DNA of 64,000 bases from Bulleidia sp. zg-1006 (GTDB taxonomy: Bacteria; Bacillota_I; Bacilli_A; Erysipelotrichales; Erysipelotrichaceae), in NCBI RefSeq assembly GCF_016812035.1, contig NZ_CP069178.1:1054001-1118000 (forward strand), read 5' to 3'. Positions 1 through 9,093 of the stretch are shown one piece after another. The notes beneath the pieces are model-generated. The model made no database searches, had not been told where the DNA came from, and saw only the letters and a program-made list of their open reading frames with translations. The position numbers and the translations under genes are program-made. The stretch's first letter is position 1. Each line of letters starts with the position of its first letter.

Positions 1-25
1 TAAAAATTCCAAGAGCCAGTGCCAT
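1..25 (-). CDS. 5' end of a gene leaving the window
   Basis: An ATG on the minus strand (complement of 23-25) begins a frame reading M-A-L-A-L-G-I-F up to the window edge. It is preceded at good spacing by a GAGGAG ribosome binding site (complement of about 31-36). Only eight codons are visible, so the product cannot be named. It would be divergent from the gene at 81. The start call rests on the Shine-Dalgarno alone. Confidence 0.45.
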
Positions 26-67
26 AAATTCTCCTCTTTCGACATTCTAATATCTTAACACTTTCAG

Positions 68-73
68 TATAAT
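68..73 (+). promoter_or_regulatory. -10 box directly in front of the first gene
   Basis: A perfect TATAAT ends only seven bases before the ATG at 81. Transcription would start about at the start codon, giving a leaderless mRNA. No Shine-Dalgarno is visible and the -35 region is weak. Confidence 0.5.
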
Positions 74-80
74 AGTAGAA

Positions 81-1106
81 ATGAATATCCAAGTTTCTAA
101 AACATTAGATGCCTTTTTTAATCGTTGTCTAGCCCATATCCAACAAGACTATAAAGCTGATTTTTTGGCTTATCATGTAACCAAAGCTGGCGAAAGAAAG
201 GTTCAGAAATTACTCCAAGAAGCTAACTTTGCGGAATTTCAAGGTCCTAAGAAAGAATGGCCCTCTCTTTTTCTATCCACAAAAGAATGGGAAAATAATC
301 CCTATCACCAGCAGATTCACTTAGATTATGTTAAAGATGAACATTTCTCTTTCAAGAAAGAAAAGACAGCCGGTTTTGAATTATTCAATAGTGATGAAAT
401 TCAAAAAGATCCGCAACGGGAATTAAACGATTGGATGAAATTAAGAGCCATGGATCAACACTTTGAAACTCTTTATCTCTATCAAGACGATAAGGATTGG
501 ATGATGGATGCTCCAAGTGAATACAATACTAATTATCGCCCTGCTCAAAAGGCTCATGGAAAAGTACTTACCTTCGGTTTGGGAATTGGCTATTTCCTAT
601 GGTTTGCTTTGGATAATCCAAAGGTTAAAGAAATTACCGTAATTGAAAAAAGTGAAGCTGTTCTTTCGATGTTTCAGCGCTTTCTTTACCCACAATTCCC
701 ACAAACAAAAAAAGTTCATTTTATGTTAGGTGATGCTTTTGATTATTTTAATGAAGAATATCTAAATTCGTTTAATTATGTGTACACGGATATTTGGCAA
801 TCTCCACAGGACGGTTTATTTCTAATCGAAAAATTATTGGAACAAGTTGATCTCCCTTTAGAGAAAGGCGATTTTTGGATTGAAGAAAGTTGCTATGAAG
901 TCATGTGGACACTTAGCTTCTGGTATTTTTATTCCTTATACACAGGACAAGATTTTCAAATGAGTGAATCCTATCAGTCTTTATACAAAAAAATCCAACT
1001 GTATTACAGTCGGATTGATGAAACATTAGAGGAAGAAAAAATCAAATTTTATATCTATGACACCCAAACCATTCGTCATATTCTACACCAACCATGGCAA
1101 GAATAA
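81..1106 (+). CDS. Spermidine-synthase/SAM-methyltransferase-fold protein
   Basis: A 341-residue soluble protein. Residues about 160-190 carry a Rossmann-type glycine motif (TFGLGIGYF) followed by an acidic strand end (VIEKSE), and an acidic YTDIW segment follows near residue 235. This is the layout of class I SAM-dependent methyltransferases and polyamine aminopropyltransferases. The N-terminal 150 residues match nothing I recognise, so the substrate is unknown. The gene is monocistronic and converges on mgtE, their 3' ends overlapping by 24 bp. The start at 81 has no Shine-Dalgarno but has a -10 box just upstream. Fold assignment is fairly secure; function is not. Confidence 0.75.
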   Translation: MNIQVSKTLDAFFNRCLAHIQQDYKADFLAYHVTKAGERKVQKLLQEANFAEFQGPKKEWPSLFLSTKEWENNPYHQQIHLDYVKDEHFSFKKEKTAGFELFNSDEIQKDPQRELNDWMKLRAMDQHFETLYLYQDDKDWMMDAPSEYNTNYRPAQKAHGKVLTFGLGIGYFLWFALDNPKVKEITVIEKSEAVLSMFQRFLYPQFPQTKKVHFMLGDAFDYFNEEYLNSFNYVYTDIWQSPQDGLFLIEKLLEQVDLPLEKGDFWIEESCYEVMWTLSFWYFYSLYTGQDFQMSESYQSLYKKIQLYYSRIDETLEEEKIKFYIYDTQTIRHILHQPWQE

Positions 1107-2438
1107 CTTCGCTAGGGATAAGAATATAAAGAAACCCAATACATCCGTAGCCGTCGTCAAAAAGATACTGGAAGCAACCGCCGGATCAGCTCCCAGTTTT
1201 TTTAATAATACCGGAACCGCAAAACCAAATACCCCACCAACAATTAAATTACCAATCATTGCGATAAAGATAATCAATGCTAAATAGAAATTGTGATAAA
1301 TTATCCATACCGCAATACCGGTAACCAAGCCATTGATAGCACCATTGATGATACCAAGAAGTATTTCTTTATTAAAAGATTGGAAGTGTTTCTTAAAGCT
1401 AATCTCTTCCGTAGCAATGGCTCTAACCATAATGGATTGTGTCTGACTGCCGGAATTGCCTCCCATTCCTGTCACAATCGTCATAATGGAACTAAGGGCA
1501 ACGACTTGAGCAATCGTATTCTCAAACATCTTAACTGTCATAGAAGCTAAAAAGGCTGTCGCTAAATTAATCAATAACCATGGTAAGCGTAAGCGAACCG
1601 ATTCCCATAAGGTTGTATCTAAACTTTCTTCCTTTGATACACCCCCTAATTCCAAGATGTCTTCGTTATACTCTTCAATCATGACATCAATGACATCATC
1701 GACGGTAATAATGCCTAAAATCACATTATGTTTATTCACCACAGGAATCGCATTTAAGTCATATTTAGAAACCAAACGAGCTACTTCTTCTTGGTCCATT
1801 TCCGGTGGAACAGAAATCACATTTCCTTTTGCAAAACTGGAAATCAAATCCTCTTTTGGTGCTGTTAAGAAATTACGTAAATCAGCTGTTCCTATTAGTT
1901 GACCACGAGAATTAACGACATAAATGGTTTCAATCACTTCTGTTTTTGGGGCAATTTCACGAATTTTATGCAAACCTTCTGCGACCGGTAAATCACTTTT
2001 CAAAGCAATATAAGCAGTGGTCATAATACCACCCGCCGAATCTTCTGGATATTCCAACAAACGCGAGATGATGCTTCGATCTCCTTTGTGCATCTTATTG
2101 ATAAAATTCTTTCTTTTTCCAATAGGCATTTCACCAATCAAGTCAACAATATCGTCCTTTTGCATGTAACTCAAAACATCCATCACATCCTCTAAAGGAA
2201 TATTATCAATAATACGCATCCCCAATTCTTCATCGGATTGTTCCAGAATAAGCGCAATATCTTGCACATTTAGAAGTGAAAGAAGCTTCCATATTTCTTC
2301 ATCTTCTAACTCTTTAGCACAATGAGCAATATCCACCGCATTGATTTCATGTATATATTCCGAAAGGGAAGCAGCTTCTGAATGATCAATCATCTCTCTA
2401 AGTTGTCTGACACTCATTTCTTCCATGAATTCATCCAT
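1083..2438 (-). CDS. mgtE: Magnesium transporter MgtE
   Basis: A 451-residue Mg2+ channel/transporter of usual family length. The order is an N-terminal helical MgtE_N domain (about 1-125), two CBS domains (about 130-255, including an RNFLTAP segment and the DLNAIPVV strand), then about five membrane helices containing the family signature around GMGGNSGSQTQS. The cytosolic domains sense Mg2+ and gate the pore. A longer frame begins at 2456, but AAGGAGGT lies seven bases before the ATG at 2438, which fixes the start at MDEF. An extended -10 (TGATATAAT, complement of 2465-2473) lies just upstream. There is no room for an M-box riboswitch. Confidence 0.95.
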   Translation of the reverse strand: MDEFMEEMSVRQLREMIDHSEAASLSEYIHEINAVDIAHCAKELEDEEIWKLLSLLNVQDIALILEQSDEELGMRIIDNIPLEDVMDVLSYMQKDDIVDLIGEMPIGKRKNFINKMHKGDRSIISRLLEYPEDSAGGIMTTAYIALKSDLPVAEGLHKIREIAPKTEVIETIYVVNSRGQLIGTADLRNFLTAPKEDLISSFAKGNVISVPPEMDQEEVARLVSKYDLNAIPVVNKHNVILGIITVDDVIDVMIEEYNEDILELGGVSKEESLDTTLWESVRLRLPWLLINLATAFLASMTVKMFENTIAQVVALSSIMTIVTGMGGNSGSQTQSIMVRAIATEEISFKKHFQSFNKEILLGIINGAINGLVTGIAVWIIYHNFYLALIIFIAMIGNLIVGGVFGFAVPVLLKKLGADPAVASSIFLTTATDVLGFFIFLSLAKLFLPWLV

Positions 2439-2494
2439 CTTATCTACCTCCTTCATGCTTTTTTATTATATCAACTCAAGTCCTTTTTTACATG

Positions 2495-2521
2495 AAAAAA
2501 GCCAGGGTTTTTACCTGACTT
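2495..2521 (-). terminator. Terminator of the tRNA pair
   Basis: On the minus strand AGTCAGG and CCTGGCT form a stem (one G-U pair) with a short A-rich loop, followed by a run of T. It lies directly after tRNA-Leu and before the mgtE promoter. Confidence 0.75.
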
Positions 2522-2528
2522 CTCGTGA

Positions 2529-2611
2529 TGGGGAAGATGGGACTCGAACCCACACGCTGTCTCCAACACAGGATTTTAAGTCCTGTGCGTCTACCATTCC
2601 GCCACTTCCCC
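2529..2611 (-). tRNA. tRNA-Leu (UAA)
   Basis: The minus strand reads GGGGAAG at the 5' end and CTTCCCC at the 3' end as a seven-base acceptor stem. The anticodon arm is CAGGA-CTTAAAA-TCCTG with anticodon TAA. There is a long variable arm and a normal TTCGAGT T-loop. CCA is not encoded. It is cotranscribed with tRNA-Cys upstream. Confidence 0.95.
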
Positions 2612-2614
2612 AAG

Positions 2615-2685
2615 AGGTTCCTGCCGGAGTCGGACCGGCGCTCGCTGAGTTGCAGTCAGCTGCCTTACCACTTGGCTAAGGAACC
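2615..2685 (-). tRNA. tRNA-Cys (GCA)
   Basis: The acceptor stem is GGTTCCT/AGGAACC, the D-loop AAGTGGTAAGGC, and the anticodon arm GCTGA-CTGCAAC-TCAGC gives anticodon GCA. The T-arm is GCCGG-TCCGACT-CCGGC. CCA is not encoded. Three bases separate it from tRNA-Leu downstream. Confidence 0.95.
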
Positions 2686-2852
2686 GTTACTTATTTAAGT
2701 TGCTTTAATATATTACCGAATATTTCTTTTCTTTGCAAGACATAAATTGAAAAACTTTATATAACAGTCTAGGATTGTCAAAACTTCATTTTACCCGAAC
2801 CTCCTGCTTTGGAAAGGTGATGATAAGAGTGTTTTGTGGTAAAATAAACAGC

Positions 2853-2919
2853 AGGCATACTCATCTCTTTCTATACTTATTTTGCGACTTAGTATATCCG
2901 ATGAGCATGTCTTTTTTTG
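2853..2919 (+). ncRNA. Structured hairpin with T-run, possible small RNA or terminator
   Basis: On the plus strand 2853-2865 pairs with 2900-2912 (12 of 13, one G-U, one mismatch). Inside is a second stem, TATACT/AGTATA. A run of seven T follows at 2913-2919. This is terminator-shaped, yet no plus-strand gene lies upstream: the tRNAs and the phosphatase gene are on the minus strand. It may be a short independently transcribed RNA or a remnant. Function unknown. Confidence 0.35.
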
Positions 2920-2978
2920 TTACACTTCATTTTACAACGGAGTGTTTTTATTTTTGTAAAATTGTAATATTTATTTTT

Positions 2979-3854
2979 TTATTTATATTCTTCAACTGTC
3001 TTTTTTTCTATATTAAATATTTTTAAAGCTGATTTTCTAAGTTTGTCTTTCTCTTCGTCTGATTTTTTGAAGTCGTTGTTGTATAATGTTCCTTCCCAGC
3101 TTCCATACATTGGGTTTGGTAACATGATGAATTTATCTCCCCATTCTTTAGCATTTTCTTTAACGAAATTATCTCTTCCTTGTAGAGAGCCATCTTTTGG
3201 AGTCGCGAAGTCGTGTAAGTTATCCCCAACTAACATAACAATTTTGTGTGTTTCTTCAACTTTCTTTCTTCTAGCGTCTTTCCCTTTTTCTCCCTTAGCT
3301 TTTAACATTAGATTTGCATCGGATTGTAAAGGAAGTTTCTTTTCTATAAGATTTTTCTTAGTAGCTTCAAATTCGGTTTCAGCATTCCTATCTGTTACAT
3401 AGAAAATTCCAACACCGTTTTTGTTAGCAAAATCTAAAAATTCTTTTGCGCCATAAACAACATCAGCTTTTCCATACATAACCCATTCGTGCCATCCTTT
3501 CGGATATGCTTTGCCATTAACGGCATAATGTGCTTGAATTGGTGAGTTATCCAATACAGTTTCGTCTAAGTCAAGAACAACTGCTAATTTTTTGTTTGAT
3601 TTATTATTTTTGATTTTTTCTTCTAATGATTTAATAGCAGCATTATATCCTTGAGTATAAAGTGCCTTGGCTTCAGCAGAAGTTTGATACCAAGCAACAG
3701 CCATCATTCCCTGAGCAGGTAATTTAACGCCGTCTTTCTTTTCTTGAGTTGCAACTGGTTGCTTAGGCGCTTCTGTTGCCTTTTTAGCAGGTGTTGAACA
3801 AGCAGTTAATAATAACAGTGCAGATAGTATTAAAATAGACTTTTTCTTAAACAT
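2979..3854 (-). CDS. Surface lipoprotein acid phosphatase, 5'-nucleotidase e(P4) type
   Basis: A 291-residue lipoprotein. The signal peptide ends in the lipobox LTAC, so it is anchored outside the membrane. The HAD catalytic motif DLDETVLDN sits near residue 95, motif II-like FYVTDRN near 155, and the C-terminal acidic motif VGDNLHDF near 210. This matches class C acid phosphatases of the e(P4) family, which dephosphorylate nucleotides or other phosphomonoesters at the cell surface. AGGAGG precedes the ATG. The gene stands alone. Substrate preference cannot be read from the sequence. Confidence 0.9.
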   Translation of the reverse strand: MFKKKSILILSALLLLTACSTPAKKATEAPKQPVATQEKKDGVKLPAQGMMAVAWYQTSAEAKALYTQGYNAAIKSLEEKIKNNKSNKKLAVVLDLDETVLDNSPIQAHYAVNGKAYPKGWHEWVMYGKADVVYGAKEFLDFANKNGVGIFYVTDRNAETEFEATKKNLIEKKLPLQSDANLMLKAKGEKGKDARRKKVEETHKIVMLVGDNLHDFATPKDGSLQGRDNFVKENAKEWGDKFIMLPNPMYGSWEGTLYNNDFKKSDEEKDKLRKSALKIFNIEKKTVEEYK

Positions 3855-4171
3855 AATATCCTCCTAAATTTATTACAATCTTACAAAGACATTATATCGT
3901 ATCCTATTTTTGTTAATCAATATATTCATGCTTATAATAGCCTAAGGTGTTTTTCAATATGTAAGAATTCAAGCAATATGAAGCATCGTTGAAGATAAGG
4001 TTTAAACCGCTTATTTAAAAGATTAAATCTACTTTTACTTAATGATGTATCACTTATATCATAATATCTGGAACTAGATTCTTTGCGTCGACAAATAAAC
4101 TGACTTTCATTTCTAAAGCCTATTCCCATCTCATCTAATTTGAACTTCTATTTAATGACAGTCCACAAGAT
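3855..4171. other. Intergenic stretch between phosphatase and aroQ
   Basis: This 317-bp stretch holds the phosphatase promoter region at its left end and otherwise nothing I can assign. A 65-codon minus-strand frame at 3932-4129 lacks a ribosome binding site and resembles nothing I know, so I do not call it a gene. Confidence 0.4.
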
Positions 4172-4606
4172 TTATTCTATATATTTCAATAAATCATCTA
4201 TCGCTAATTGATAACTCTGAAATCCTTCTCCTTGAATTTGTTTTAAACAATAAGGTTTGATGTATGAAATTTTTCGGAATTCTTCTCTTTCATCTACTTT
4301 AGAAAGATGGACCTCGATAACGGGAAGCGGTGAAATGGCTTTGATGGCATCGGCTAACGCAATCGAGCTATGGGTATAACCGGCCGGATTAATAACAATA
4401 CCATCCACTTTTTTAAAATAAGCTTCTTGAAGCCAATCAATGATTTGACCTTCATGATTGGACTGAAAAAACTCCAATTGAACCTTTGGATTATCTTTTA
4501 ATAATTGTTTCTCTAAATCCTTCAGGCTTTTTCTTCCATAGATTTCTTTTTCACGAATACCCAACATATTTAAATTTGGTCCATTGATAATCCAAATGGT
4601 TTTCAT
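4172..4606 (-). CDS. aroQ: 3-dehydroquinate dehydratase, type II
   Basis: A 144-residue protein of the dodecameric type II family, which converts 3-dehydroquinate to 3-dehydroshikimate (shikimate pathway step 3). The N-terminal signature IWIINGPNLNMLGIRE, the FFQSNHEG segment, the INPAGYTHSS motif and the EVHLS segment with the catalytic histidine are present. It is the last gene of the aro operon. Its ATG overlaps the aroA stop (ATGA) and a GGAGG lies inside the end of aroA, indicating translational coupling. Confidence 0.96.
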   Translation of the reverse strand: MKTIWIINGPNLNMLGIREKEIYGRKSLKDLEKQLLKDNPKVQLEFFQSNHEGQIIDWLQEAYFKKVDGIVINPAGYTHSSIALADAIKAISPLPVIEVHLSKVDEREEFRKISYIKPYCLKQIQGEGFQSYQLAIDDLLKYIE

Positions 4607-5820
4607 TCTTTTTCCTCCACTCTAACGCCCAGTTTCTTTAAATCATTAAAGAATTGCGGATAACTTTTTTGCACGGCTTCGCTACCTTGAATCATAGTAT
4701 GGTTAGTTAAAGTAGCCAATACCGACAAAGCCATCACAATGCGATGATCCTGATGACCATATAACACTTGATTTGGTTTTAACCTTCCCCCGGTAATAAA
4801 AGCATCATTTGCATAGACTTCCATTTCAATCCCAAGCTTCTCTAGTTCCTCTTTCATGGCTTGAACACGATCGCTTTCTTTCATACGTAAGCGGTGAATA
4901 TTCTTAAAGTGACTTCTACCCTCTAATTGTGAAGCAACCGCCATTAAGATAGGCGCAAGATCCGGACAATCTTCTACATCGAAAAAGGAAGCTTGCCTTG
5001 TTTCAAGCTGTTTTAAAAATTCGATTATTTTAAAATCGGCTTGCTTGGAATGGCTATTTAAATTTTCAATATGAATATCTTTATTCTGTAAAAAGGCTAG
5101 CGCAAATAGAAAAGCGGCGGAACTATAATCCCCTTCAACTCCATAATCAAAGGCTTGATAGTTTTGATTACCTTCTATGAAATAACAATTTCCTTGTTTC
5201 TCAACCTTAATTTTCGCTAAGCGAAGCATATCTAAAGTCATTTCAACGTAATCTTTTGAAACCAACTTTCCTTTTATCTCTAAGCTGGAATTTCCATCTA
5301 ATAACGGTAACGCAAATAAAAGACCGGTGATGAATTGTGAAGAAATACCACCATCCACCACATAATGACCCGCTTGAATGGGTCCTTTTACTAGAATTGA
5401 ATAAGCTTCTTTTTGGAAGAGAAAGTCTTTTTCTTTCGCCAGTTTTTCATAAACCATTTGTCCTCTTTCTAAAAGTCGTTTCGTACCGGTGAATTCAATT
5501 GGTGAATTACCTGTCAATGCCAAAGGAATTAAGAAACGAAGTGTTGAAGCACTTTCATGACAATCTAGTACTAATTTATCTTGTAGATGAAAATTAGATT
5601 GCACAAAGGTTTGAGTTCCATCTTGTCGAAAAGAAACACCCAAGCCTCTTAAACAAGCCATAGTTGCCTGAATATCTTGATTATCCGAAAGATTTTGAAT
5701 GCTGGAAATCCCTTTGGCTAAAGAAGCCGCTATTAAAGCACGGTGACCATAAGACTTAGAAGTCGGTACCTTTAAACTTATTTCTTGCCCATTAAAATGT
5801 TCAATACAAACGGAAGTCAT
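4603..5820 (-). CDS. aroA: 3-phosphoshikimate 1-carboxyvinyltransferase (EPSP synthase)
   Basis: A 405-residue enzyme that joins shikimate-3-phosphate and PEP (step 6). Visible signatures are the substrate-binding KSYGHRALIAASL near the N-terminus, ESASTLRFLIPLAL near residue 90, and the RMKESDR segment with the DHRIVMAL motif near the C-terminus. Length is slightly below the usual 420-430. It overlaps aroF upstream and aroQ downstream by four bases each. The ESASTLRF motif deviates from the common GNAGTxxR form, placing it nearer class II-like enzymes; glyphosate response cannot be judged. Confidence 0.95.
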   Translation of the reverse strand: MTSVCIEHFNGQEISLKVPTSKSYGHRALIAASLAKGISSIQNLSDNQDIQATMACLRGLGVSFRQDGTQTFVQSNFHLQDKLVLDCHESASTLRFLIPLALTGNSPIEFTGTKRLLERGQMVYEKLAKEKDFLFQKEAYSILVKGPIQAGHYVVDGGISSQFITGLLFALPLLDGNSSLEIKGKLVSKDYVEMTLDMLRLAKIKVEKQGNCYFIEGNQNYQAFDYGVEGDYSSAAFLFALAFLQNKDIHIENLNSHSKQADFKIIEFLKQLETRQASFFDVEDCPDLAPILMAVASQLEGRSHFKNIHRLRMKESDRVQAMKEELEKLGIEMEVYANDAFITGGRLKPNQVLYGHQDHRIVMALSVLATLTNHTMIQGSEAVQKSYPQFFNDLKKLGVRVEEKE

Positions 5821-6833
5821 AATTCACGCCCTATCGCCTTCGCAACCAATTTTGCTTTTGGAATCAACTCTTTTAACTTTTCCGGTTTTAAGGATTGCGC
5901 TCCATCAGACCACGCTTTCTCTGGATTATCATGAGCTTCTATCAACAAGCCATCCGCCCCTGCCGCAATGGATGCCAACGATACCGCTTCAATTAATTTC
6001 CAATCCCCTGTCGCATGCGATGGGTCAATCACAATTGGTAAATGCGTTCTTTGTTTAATAATAGGAACCACCGCTAAATCCATGGTGTTTCGCGTATACT
6101 TTTCAAAACCACGAATACCTCGTTCACACAAAATCACATTTGGATTACCGGATGAAAGAATATATTCGGCTGACATAATCCACTCTTCAATCGTGGCTGA
6201 CAAAGCTCTTTTTAATAAAATTGGTTTCTTCGTGCGACCAACCGCTTTCAATAAATCATAGTTTTGCATATTTCGTGCGCCAATTTGAATGATGTCCACA
6301 TTTTCAACAAATTCCTCTAATTTATCACTCGACATTAATTCTGAAATAATAGGCAATCCTGTTTTTTCTTTCGCTTTTTTCATGGCTAAGATACCTTCAT
6401 AGCCCAAACCCTGAAAGGAATAAGGCGATGTTCTAGGTTTGTATGCGCCACCTCTTAAAACCGAAGCACCACACTCTTTCACCGCTGTACCAATACGAAT
6501 AATTTGTTCTTCACTTTCCACAGAACAAGGACCCGCCATTAAAACAATCTTTTCTTGACCACCAATCTTGAAATCAGCCACTTGAACAAGAGAATCTTCC
6601 GGATGAAAAGCACGGTTAGCCAATTTATAAGGGACTGAAATACGACGCACCACTTCTACCCAAGGACTTGCTTTAATGGAACTTTCATCTAAGGAAGCTG
6701 TATCACCTGTCAAACCAAAGATATAGAATTCATCGGCCGGTATTTCATGCACCTGTAAACCAAGGCTTTCAAAATGCGCTCGCATTTTTCCCATTTCTTC
6801 TCTTGGCATTTCTTTTTTCATCGTTATAATCAT
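5817..6833 (-). CDS. aroF: 3-deoxy-7-phosphoheptulonate (DAHP) synthase
   Basis: A 338-residue enzyme for the entry step, PEP plus erythrose-4-phosphate. Residues about 1-68 form a ferredoxin-like ACT-type N-terminal domain as in Thermotoga-type type I-beta DAHP synthases. The barrel begins near VLMAGPCSVES and contains RGGAYKPRTSPYSFQG, the metal-site ILCERGIRGFE region and the IDPSHATG motif. The N-terminal domain usually gives allosteric feedback by aromatic products. The gene has four-base overlaps with aroEK upstream and aroA downstream. Confidence 0.95.
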   Translation of the reverse strand: MIITMKKEMPREEMGKMRAHFESLGLQVHEIPADEFYIFGLTGDTASLDESSIKASPWVEVVRRISVPYKLANRAFHPEDSLVQVADFKIGGQEKIVLMAGPCSVESEEQIIRIGTAVKECGASVLRGGAYKPRTSPYSFQGLGYEGILAMKKAKEKTGLPIISELMSSDKLEEFVENVDIIQIGARNMQNYDLLKAVGRTKKPILLKRALSATIEEWIMSAEYILSSGNPNVILCERGIRGFEKYTRNTMDLAVVPIIKQRTHLPIVIDPSHATGDWKLIEAVSLASIAAGADGLLIEAHDNPEKAWSDGAQSLKPEKLKELIPKAKLVAKAIGREL

Positions 6834-8020
6834 TTCATTTTCTCCTTCAAGCGAAAGATGGTTTCCGCTATGGATGAATTATTATCTAATTCTATATCCG
6901 CATATTTCGCATACAATTCTTTTCTTTCCGCATAAATTTGATATAGTTTTTTCTTTGATGGATAAAGTGGACGATGATTATCTAAAATCATTTTATCCAC
7001 ATCCCGTTTCACCCAAATAAGAATACCATTGGCTCTTAAGTAAGTCATCGCTTCTTCATTCAAAACAATTCCCCCACCTGTCGCAATGACTTGGTGATTG
7101 GATAACGCTAATTCTTTCGCTACTTCTAATTCTTTTTCCCGAAAATAAACTTCTCCTTTTTCTTGAAAAAGACAATTTATGGAAAGACCTTCTCTTTTTT
7201 CAATGATAGCATCCATATCCAAAGCCTCTTTATTAAAGGCTTTTGCGATGGTGCTTTTGCCGGAAGTTGCCATACCAATGAAAACAATATTCCTTTGTTC
7301 AAAACAAAGTGCCTTTAAACAAGATTGAATTTGTTTTTCATTTATGTCCACACCAAAAAAGATTTCATCCGCCTTAGCAGCTTGACGAACCAACATTTCT
7401 AAACCACTCATGGAGGGGCAAGGAGCTTCTTGCAATAACTTCGTACGCAATGGATTAGCGATAACATCCACCAACCATTCAACTTTTGAAAAATCCAAAT
7501 ACTTAGTTAAGCTTTCATTTAATCTTGGAAACATGCCCACTGGTGTACAGTTCACAATGGCTTGGTAATCCATATCCTTAATTTCTTCATAAGCAATCGC
7601 GTTGTCTTTTTTGCTTCGAGAAACCGGTTGAACCACAGCTCCTTCTTTTTTTAATACATAACGAATTGCCTTAGAAACGCCACCTGTTCCTAAAACTAAA
7701 ACCCTTTTCTTCTTTGCCTTAAAACCATGGACTTTTAAACAATCCGCAAAAGCCAAAGCATCGGTATTATAGCCAATACAATGATGAATGGTATTCACAG
7801 CCCCTATTTCTTTCGCTTCTTTACTTAAACTTTTTAAAAGAGATAGAACTTTTTCTTTATACGGTATAGTCACATTCAAACTATCTTCTTCTTGGATAAA
7901 AGAAGCCAACTCTTGTTCGGAAATATCCCATAATTGATACTCTTTATTTAAGAAAAAATGATGGATAAAAGAAGACATGGAGTGATGTAAGGGATGACCT
8001 ATTAAACCTAATCGTGCCAT
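6830..8020 (-). CDS. aroEK: Bifunctional shikimate dehydrogenase / shikimate kinase fusion
   Basis: One chain covers two consecutive steps. Residues about 1-235 are an AroE-type NADP-dependent shikimate dehydrogenase, with the substrate motif NVTIPYK (catalytic lysine), AVNTIH, GYNTDA and the nucleotide-binding GTGGVSKA. Residues about 240-396 are a shikimate kinase, with Walker A GMATSGKST, shikimate-binding DMDAIIEKREG, the ATGGGIVL segment and the NHRPLY lid. Each half is close to a full-length stand-alone domain. An earlier ATG at 8026 sits against AGGA; the second ATG at 8020 has better spacing. The start lies inside the end of aroC. Confidence 0.93.
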   Translation of the reverse strand: MARLGLIGHPLHHSMSSFIHHFFLNKEYQLWDISEQELASFIQEEDSLNVTIPYKEKVLSLLKSLSKEAKEIGAVNTIHHCIGYNTDALAFADCLKVHGFKAKKKRVLVLGTGGVSKAIRYVLKKEGAVVQPVSRSKKDNAIAYEEIKDMDYQAIVNCTPVGMFPRLNESLTKYLDFSKVEWLVDVIANPLRTKLLQEAPCPSMSGLEMLVRQAAKADEIFFGVDINEKQIQSCLKALCFEQRNIVFIGMATSGKSTIAKAFNKEALDMDAIIEKREGLSINCLFQEKGEVYFREKELEVAKELALSNHQVIATGGGIVLNEEAMTYLRANGILIWVKRDVDKMILDNHRPLYPSKKKLYQIYAERKELYAKYADIELDNNSSIAETIFRLKEKMK

Positions 8021-9093
8021 AGACATTCCTGTTCTCGTTTCATATAGGCGTTTAAAATCACAAAAGCAGTCATAGCGTCAACGACCACTCTTGCCCGATG
8101 AATGATGGCCGGATCGTGTCTTCCTCGGATGGCAAGCCTTGTGTTCTTTTTGTTTGCTAAATCAATCGTATCTTGCGATAAGCCAATCGATGATGTTGGT
8201 TTTACAACGGTATGGAAGATCAATGGCATTCCATTTGAAATACCACCATTGATACCGCCATTGTGGTTGGTCTTTGTTTTAACAGCACCATTATCATAGT
8301 ACAAAGCATCGTTGATTTCTGAACCTTTGTATTTTGTAAAATCAAAACCTAAGCCAAATGAAATTCCTTTAATAGCCGGGATAGAAAATAAAGACTTCGA
8401 TAATTCACTTTCTAAACCATCAAACAACGGATTCCCTAAGCCAAGTGGTAGACCAATGACAACCGTCTCTAAAATACCCCCAAGAGAATTCTTTTCTTCT
8501 TTTGTTTCTAAAATCAATTCTTGCATAGTTTTTGCAATAGAGCTATCTAAAACCGGAAAATCCAATTGACTTAACACTTGAATATCTTCCTTATACACCT
8601 GAAATGGTCGATCTTGAAGATTATATAGTTGTTCAATATGACTGCCAATATAAATTCCCTTATCTTCCAATAATTTCTGACAAAGCGCTCCGGCAACGAC
8701 AAAAATAGCGGTTAAACGACCACTAAACATATTTCCACCCGCCATATTCATATAACCAAAATACTTTTCATAGGCCACATAGTCGGCGTGCGATGGTCTT
8801 GGTTTATTTAATTCATAATCCTTGGATTGTGCATTCTTATTTTCCAGCACAAACGAAATCGCCGTTCCCTCGGTATAACCATGATGAATACCTGATAAAA
8901 AGACAGGTCGATCTTCTTCTTGACGAGCCGTTGAGATAGAGCTCTTCGCCTTTCTTAACTTTAATTTGTCTTGAATGTAGTCAAGCGGTAATAAAATACC
9001 TGCTGGAATACCTTCTAAAACACCACCCAGCTTAGTTCCATGACTTTCCCCGAAAACCGTTAGACGAATTATTTCACCGATATGGTTGGACAT
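8008..9093 (-). CDS. aroC: Chorismate synthase
   Basis: A 361-residue FMN-dependent enzyme that converts EPSP to chorismate (last step). It begins with the family start GEIIRLTVFGESHG. AGGNMFSGRLTA lies mid-protein, a GGISNGMP segment further on, and RGRHDPAIIHRA near the C-terminus. The start overlaps the end of aroB by 25 bp and the end overlaps aroEK, so translation is probably coupled. Reduced FMN is needed, consistent with the flavin-rich genome context. Confidence 0.96.
   Translation of the reverse strand: MSNHIGEIIRLTVFGESHGTKLGGVLEGIPAGILLPLDYIQDKLKLRKAKSSISTARQEEDRPVFLSGIHHGYTEGTAISFVLENKNAQSKDYELNKPRPSHADYVAYEKYFGYMNMAGGNMFSGRLTAIFVVAGALCQKLLEDKGIYIGSHIEQLYNLQDRPFQVYKEDIQVLSQLDFPVLDSSIAKTMQELILETKEEKNSLGGILETVVIGLPLGLGNPLFDGLESELSKSLFSIPAIKGISFGLGFDFTKYKGSEINDALYYDNGAVKTKTNHNGGINGGISNGMPLIFHTVVKPTSSIGLSQDTIDLANKKNTRLAIRGRHDPAIIHRARVVVDAMTAFVILNAYMKREQECLWHD

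Noticed and set aside
3932-4129. 65-codon minus-strand frame between the phosphatase gene and aroQ
   Set aside because: No ribosome binding site, no recognisable domain, low-complexity residue use; treated as intergenic.
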